From Nectonema munidae (lineage: Eukaryota; Nematomorpha; Nectonematoida; Nectonematidae): 64,000 bases of DNA. The stretch covers positions 124,001-188,000 of the forward strand of contig JAUIRK010001002.1 of NCBI GenBank assembly GCA_030549495.1, written 5' to 3'. Below, piece by piece: positions 56,856 to 64,000 of the stretch. Position 1 is the first letter of the stretch, and every line of letters begins with the position of its first letter. The position numbers were made by a program, and so were the translations under genes. The notes beneath the pieces are model-generated. The model was not told the origin of the DNA. It made no database searches and saw nothing but the letters and a program-made list of their open reading frames with translations.

Positions 56856-57749
56856 AAATAAAAAACTTATCTGGTAATAACGGCTTGATTTTCCAAATTT
56901 AAGACTATATCATATTCAGATATTGTTAAAAATCTGATTTTCTTAAATCAAATTTGATGATCCTGATGAGGTGGTAACTTCTTTTAAGGATTATTCTAGT
57001 AAAGCATTATCTGAAATAAAAGTTAATAATCTAATAACTTCTAGGAATGCTCCTTAATTTTATTTCCGTGACTCCAAGAGAATCGTTCACGGAAAAAATT
57101 AAAGATAAATATTATTAATAAAACTCTATATGTAATCCAAAAATTATAAAAAAATCTTAATAGTGAAGTAAAAGCTGAAGAAATTTTTAACTTAATTTTG
57201 GCTTAAAACGAATACATAAAGAAAGTCTATAGAGGTTGGAAAAACTTTTAAAATCCTTTTTTCTAAACTTACTGTTAATAATAAGAATAATTTTGTTGTG
57301 TTTACTATGGATCTCATAATTAGAAATCTTATAAATCCGCTTTTATGTGAGGTCAGTCAACTCTTATCTTTCAAAAAATACCAATAATTAACGTGATGAA
57401 TTTATATATTATTTTTTCAATATTTTATATTCACAAAGGTAATATGGTTTTTTACATTTTAAAATGTCATAGTTAAAGAAAACTGTTCAAAATTAATATT
57501 TATTTTTTACTTTTTATGGGTCAGTATAATGTTTTTCTAATAAATTTAAAATTATTTTCGAAATGAAAAATGTCGATCGAATGTACAAGTTTTGTTGGAT
57601 AATCGTAGTCAACTTTTATTTCGAAACAATTTTTATTTAGTTTAGATACAACCTTTCTAATTTTTAACGAAGGGCATTCGTTATATATATATACCGACAG
57701 TGTGCGAAGAATAAATCAGATTGATTCTAACACGCTTGTTATTGATTTT
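56856..57749. other. AT-rich DNA, possibly decayed coding sequence
   Basis: Scattered coding-like pieces to about 57380 as noted for the small ORF. A stretch at 57660-57745 with TATATATATATACC, GTGTGCGAAGAATAAATC and CACGCTTGTTATTG is more balanced in composition and directly abuts the foldback element. Nothing firm. Confidence 0.3.
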
Positions 57750-59354
57750 CACATGTTGCATTACGCGTTTGTGAGGGCAGTGAATTCTCATCTCGCATAC
57801 GCTTCACCACATCTTTAGCACGCGTGTGTGGTTTATTTTATCGGGCTAGTGTACGCTTAGTTTATTTGTAGTGTTCCTAGCTTAAATCTTAGTCAAATAT
57901 TAAAACGCTTATAACTTTCACATTTCTCAACAAAATGCATCATGCGATATACCAAATTAAAGCATTTTTTATGGCCTTTCAGAATACATTACTTATATCA
58001 TAAGTACTTAAGAAATACCATTTTACTGTTTTTATTTTCCATGTGCTTCATACCATTAATTAGCAGATAAGGGATGCATTTTAAACTAAAACAGTAATAT
58101 ATTTGAAGAAATATTTTTTTAGTATAAAGAGTTTAGAAAACTCTTCTCTAATATGTAATGATATATTCTCATAACCTGTACGGTTGAACGCGGGTAGACA
58201 ACTTGCGTGTTATCTCCAACCCGTATATTACGATGATTCTTCTCCAACCTGTATTCTACGATGATTCATCTCCAAACTATATTATACAATGATTCATCTC
58301 CAACCTGTATACTACGATGATTCATCTTCAACCTGTATACTACGATGGTTTCTATTCCATGTACAAATAACTAGGGAGACAATGTTCAACTTTCTGTTCA
58401 CATTCTGCTAGATGTAAGATGTGATATACCTCATTCGGGGAGACGAAGCTACATAAGTTATTACCTATATACATTATACCTGTATACTACGTTGGTTCAT
58501 CTCCAACCTGTATACCGCGATAATTCATCTCCAACCTATCAGTTCATATTTTGCTAGATGTAAGATTTGATATACCTCTTGATATAATATTTAAAATCGT
58601 GCAAATTGCAAAGTATAGGTAATAACTTTTGTAATATCGTATGAGGTAGCAAAATATGAACAGAAAATTTCATATTTTTTGATTTTTTAAAGAATATTTT
58701 TCGATTCTTTGATTACAGAATTTTATTTTGATTATTTGATAAAATATATTATTTAATATCGTGAAAAAATTACAAAAATGTAGGTAATAACTACATCGTC
58801 TCCCCGAATGAGGTATATCAAATCTTACATCTAGCAAAATATGAACTGATAGGTTGGAGATGAATCATCGCGGTATACAGTTTGGAGATAACACTCAAGT
58901 TGTCTACCCACGTTCAACCGTACAGGTTATGAGAATATATCATTACATAATAGAGAAGAGTTTCCTAAACTCTTCATAATGAAAAAATATTTCTTCAAAT
59001 ATAAATTCATGAGGTTATTTATTGAGAAAAATTTATTAAAACACATATTTTGATTTTTTTTTCTTCAGTGAACACATCAATAAGCGTAATTCAAAATATT
59101 TTTGTGACATAGAAATTTTTATGCACTAAACAATAATAAAAAAAATATTTATCTTTAAAAATAAAAAAGAAAATAAAATTTCGGCAACTATTTTTTGACG
59201 AATAATCCAAAAGTAAAAAGCAATATAAAAACGAAGATTAATTTATAAAAAAAACGGAAAACGAAAACCATTTTATAAAAATCTACAAAAGATGTGGTGT
59301 AGATTATGCTAAATAAGAATTCACTGCACTCACAAACGCGCAATGCAACATGTG
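57750..59354. mobile_element. Foldback element, 1.6 kb
   Basis: Outer arms: CACATGTTGCATTACGCG from 57750 and, reversed, CACATGTTGCATTGCGCG ending 59354, continuing through GTTTGTGAGGGCAGTGAATT on both sides. Inner arms: ATAACCTGTACGGTTGAACG and TAGACAACTTG at 58170-58210 recur reversed at 58890-58940. GCTAGATGTAAGAT.TGATAT occurs at 58410 and 58553 and inverted at about 58818. A 28 bp minisatellite lies within (58213-58352). No coding capacity. Confidence 0.7.
58213..58352. repeat. Minisatellite, five 28 bp units
   Basis: Units of the form TCTCCAACCTGTATACTACG + ATGATTCA. A partial sixth and seventh copy lie at 58498-58540, and one inverted copy at about 58855, following the symmetry of the foldback element. 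Confidence 0.85.
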
Positions 59355-59657
59355 TTAATCTTTCTTCTCATATTTTGAAATGTAAATATCCATGATGAGA
59401 TTTAATTTTGAATGTTTTAATTGCTCATTATGTTTCCCAATGCCAACTCGAAAGTCACAATTTTGAAAGTGTTTCCTTATTTCTGATTTTAATATCTTGT
59501 TCGTGACATCAGAGTTATTAATGAAACAACAAATAACAAAGGAAAAAGATTTACAATTAAACTTAATCCTGACTAATATACTTTCCTATACATACCTTAT
59601 AACTATAATAAATTTATTCTTAAAATTTAAGTTTTGATTAAATTAATTTTTATTTAG
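59355..59657. promoter_or_regulatory. Upstream region / intron of the SETD3-like gene
   Basis: AT-rich DNA ending in a pyrimidine-rich tract TTTTTATTTAG at 59647-59657, a good 3' splice site. The start codon exon must lie further left but I could not identify it; the foldback element may sit inside that intron. Confidence 0.45.
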
Positions 59658-61050
59658 ACATAAACAAATTAAAAAGGATTTGAAAAGTGATAAATTTCCA
59701 TCAAATATTGTATTTCAGAGTGAAGGAATTTGTAACGAACTTCTTAGATTGTGTAGTAGTGGGCCTTCACATCATAGAAGCGAACTCATAAATTTCAAGC
59801 ATATTTGTTCTCTTTTAAAAAGTCTAATTAAAATACAAAAAAAGTTTGGTTTCGTAAACAACAAAAATATGTTATGTAAGAGAGAAGAAAAAATTGGCGC
59901 CTTTTTATCGTGGTGCAGGAGAAATAAAATTAACAACGATAAAGTTAGTATTTCCTCCTTTCCAGATTTTGGAATGGGTTTGTGTGCTCTTCAAGATGTA
60001 TCTCAGTTCGAAGAAGTCTTGAAAGTGCCATTAGAATCGATGATGGTGATGGATGAAAGAATAGCGTTTGTAAATTCTCACCCAATTTCCAAGTTTGCAA
60101 AGGGCAACGTCATTTTAAAAAAAATGCCCAATATCACACTCTCCCTGCATCTTCTTAATGAAGCGTATAAGGAAGGAGATTCCATCTTCGCAGAGTATAT
60201 CGATGCTTTGCCTCTTTCCTTTGACAATAATATTTTTTGTTCGAATCTTGAAAAAAACATTGAAATCTTGGAGCAATCTCTTTCTTTTCGTAAAATTAGC
60301 CAACACCTCTGTTGTATAGCGCGCCAGTATGCGTACTTACTTTCTGTGCTAAACAATGCTCCTCAGGTTTTTCTATTCTCTAAAGCGTTCACATTTTCGG
60401 ACTACCTTTGGTCCACATCTATCGTGTCCTCCCGAGTAAACTCCATCCCTCTTTTCCAAAATGGCAAGTCAACATCTTCCTGCCTGGCTCTCATCCCTTT
60501 CATTGATTTCTGCAATCACAGAGAGTGTGAGGGATCGCAAATCACGCTGGACTATGATACGCATCAGGATTCTATCGTTTTGTACGCGGATACAAGGTAC
60601 AGCGCGGGCGAACAAATTTTCATGTTTTATGGAAATCGTAGTTCAATTGATTTTTTCGTGCATAATGCCTTCCTTCCTCGCGATAAGTTCGAAGATGAGT
60701 GGTCTTTTGAGTTATTCAACCATGATTTAAACAGTAGTTTGCTTTATCATGTATATGGCACATCCTTTTGTAGCGAGCAATGTGAAATACACTCTCAAAA
60801 GTTCTCATTAAAGTTCTTCGATAATGATAATAAGGCCGCCCAAATCCAAAATGAAATAGATCCCAAGAATGCGTCCAAACAGGATGCAGAGTTTATTGAA
60901 AAAATGTTAGAGCGTATCATGCCTGTACCTCCTATACCTTCAGACAGCCTCCGTAGAAATGATAACCCTTTCATGCATTTACTCCATTCCTTAATAGTGA
61001 TGGAAAGAGAAGTTTTGAGATTGAAGATTATATTTCAAACAAATGATTGA
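59658..61050 (+). CDS. SETD3-like SET-domain protein methyltransferase, main exon
   Basis: Best match is SETD3, the actin-histidine N-methyltransferase, a cytoplasmic SET enzyme using S-adenosylmethionine. The open frame runs 456 codons from 59680, and similarity already starts at the acceptor (59658); there is no ATG until residue 64, so an upstream exon supplies the start. Residues 15-60 match the SETD3 N-terminal helices (ELLRLCSS). 94-104 FPDFGMGLCAL begins the SET fold. 214-219 is ARQYAY, 252-257 RVNSIP, 269-280 LALIPFIDFCNH (AdoMet-binding NH), 310-318 GEQIFMFYG with the catalytic-region Tyr. The Rubisco-LSMT-like C-terminal domain is shorter than in human SETD3 (594 aa). Vertebrate SETD3 has Trp where this has Ile (PFIDFCNH versus PLWDMCNH), so substrate recognition may differ. 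AATAAA at 61061 and 61102. No stops or shifts: a likely working gene. Confidence 0.85.
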
Positions 61051-61060
61051 ATATAACGTG

Positions 61061-61107
61061 AATAAATTCTCTTTAAGTGTTATAGCTATTACATTTAGTG
61101 CAATAAA
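61061..61107 (+). terminator. Poly(A) signals of the SETD3-like gene
   Basis: Two AATAAA hexamers, 61061-61066 and 61102-61107, lie 11 and 52 bp after the stop codon. Confidence 0.5.
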
Positions 61108-62149
61108 TTTTCATTATGCATATTTGAGAAGGAGTGATCACGATTTTTCTTATTCGTAATGGGCCCACTTTCTTTATAAAAGTTTTAAATCTTTACACTA
61201 CATTCCGAGGCATAGTTAGTGGGGTGGCGAGCAGTGCCCTTCCTTCTCAATTTCTCTTTTGTCCCACCTCCCAACCACGTTTTTGTGGCCAATAATAAAT
61301 TTGCAAAAGCAAAAAACTAATGAAATGACTTTTAGTAGTTCTTGCCATTAAAAACAAAAGCTTCATATCTGAATCTGAGCAAGTCTACCTCTTATTTCAA
61401 TTTGCCGTTAAATTGATGCTATTTTAATTTGTTTTAAATTTTTTTCTTCTAGATGCAGCCTCTAGCAATATTTGTATATTAGGTCACACGTAAGCGATAA
61501 TTCACAAGTTGTCCAATTTTTAGCAATAAACTAATTATCATAATTGCTGGGACTATTCTATTGCAAACTCTGTTTTTAAAGTTTGAATTCATTTTAAAAA
61601 ATTCCAAGCTAATATTAATTTTATAAACTCTACATAACTTGGTTCTCTAAGATTTATGAAAATATTTCAGGAAATGCAAGTTACACTTCACCAGAAATTT
61701 AAAATGATTTTATAGCCATCATTTTCAATTATATCATGAGTAAATTAATTTTGGAATGTAATATTGATCAAGTTTAAAAGTTGATGCAACAGATAATATC
61801 AACAATGACGAAAACATATAAATAGTAACATAATCTATGCGATAAAGACAATAAATCTAAAATTATTTCCCATTTTACAGTATTATTATAGAATGAGTGT
61901 AAAGGAAACTTCTTAGAGATTGTTAAGATACTTGATTTATCGAATATAGCTAAAAATGCCCACAATTGTCAGATACGTAAAAAATGCCCGACCGCATAAT
62001 ATTCACAAATTTTAAAACCTTACTTGAATCCAGGTCACACTTCCAAGTTACAGGGACACTTTAAATTCTGGATTTAGAACATGAAACTAAAAATCAAGGA
62101 GCATTTTAACAAGATTTTATGGTATCACAAAATAATTTGTTACCATCCT
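61108..62149. other. Intergenic DNA
   Basis: No gene, TIR or tandem repeat recognised. Composition is somewhat less AT-rich at 61200-61280. The ORF at 61774-61965 on the minus strand has no recognisable similarity. Confidence 0.4.

Positions 62150-64000
<1,851 letters not shown>

Overview
This window is animal nuclear DNA: very AT-rich, with short GT...AG introns, AATAAA poly(A) signals, tRNA-derived SINE heads, LINEs, Penelope-like sequence and a wide mix of DNA transposons. The few long genes are nearly intron-free. An AT-rich arthropod, for instance a copepod, would fit, but nothing here fixes the species.

Only two ordinary host genes are recognisable, and they lie near opposite ends. At 2.6-3.8 kb is a WD-repeat/U-box protein resembling WDSUB1, without the SAM domain and with one in-frame TAA inside the U-box. 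At 59.7-61.05 kb is the main exon of a SETD3-like SET-domain methyltransferase, entered through a splice acceptor. Almost everything between them is mobile or tandemly repeated DNA.

Layout. 0-1.1 kb: hAT-Buster (ZBED5-like) transposon tail. 1.5-2.1 kb: Penelope-like fragment. 2.6-3.8 kb: WD/U-box gene. 4.3-5.8 kb: second Buster element. 6.3-8.1 kb: piggyBac relic with a tandem array. 8.5-12.2 kb: nested set of hAT-type elements around a SINE, with target duplications readable at nearly every level. 12.5-14.6 kb: complete but decayed Ac-type hAT element. 15.1-20.0 kb: 4.9 kb satellite with a 17 bp unit. 20.2-24.5 kb: two minus-strand decayed genes, one with a SAM domain and tiny introns and one transposase-like. 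25-32 kb: LINE, piggyBac, Buster and Tigger remnants. 32.0-36.3 kb: 4.25 kb TTAA-flanked non-autonomous element carrying two arrays with units of about 150 bp. 37.7-43.3 kb: hAT copy, Buster element, RTE-type LINE, foldback. 43.4-47.1 kb: an uncharacterised Cys-rich gene split by a piggyBac insertion, then another piggyBac. 47.2-50.35 kb: second copy of the hAT element from the 8.5 kb nest. 50.4-55.5 kb: RNase H-bearing LINE interrupted by a Tigger element and a 130 bp piggyBac MITE. 55.7-59.4 kb: nested MITEs and a foldback. 62.1-64 kb: MULE transposase split by a (GT)n tract of about 565 bp.

The genes do not form a pathway. The window is best read as a transposon graveyard with clear insertion order between two host genes. 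The least explained items are the uncharacterised Cys-rich gene (43.4-45.9 kb), the SAM gene with tiny introns and its neighbour (20.2-24.5 kb), the 17 bp satellite, and the stop codon in the U-box gene. Family names come from motif recognition by eye; no database search was possible.
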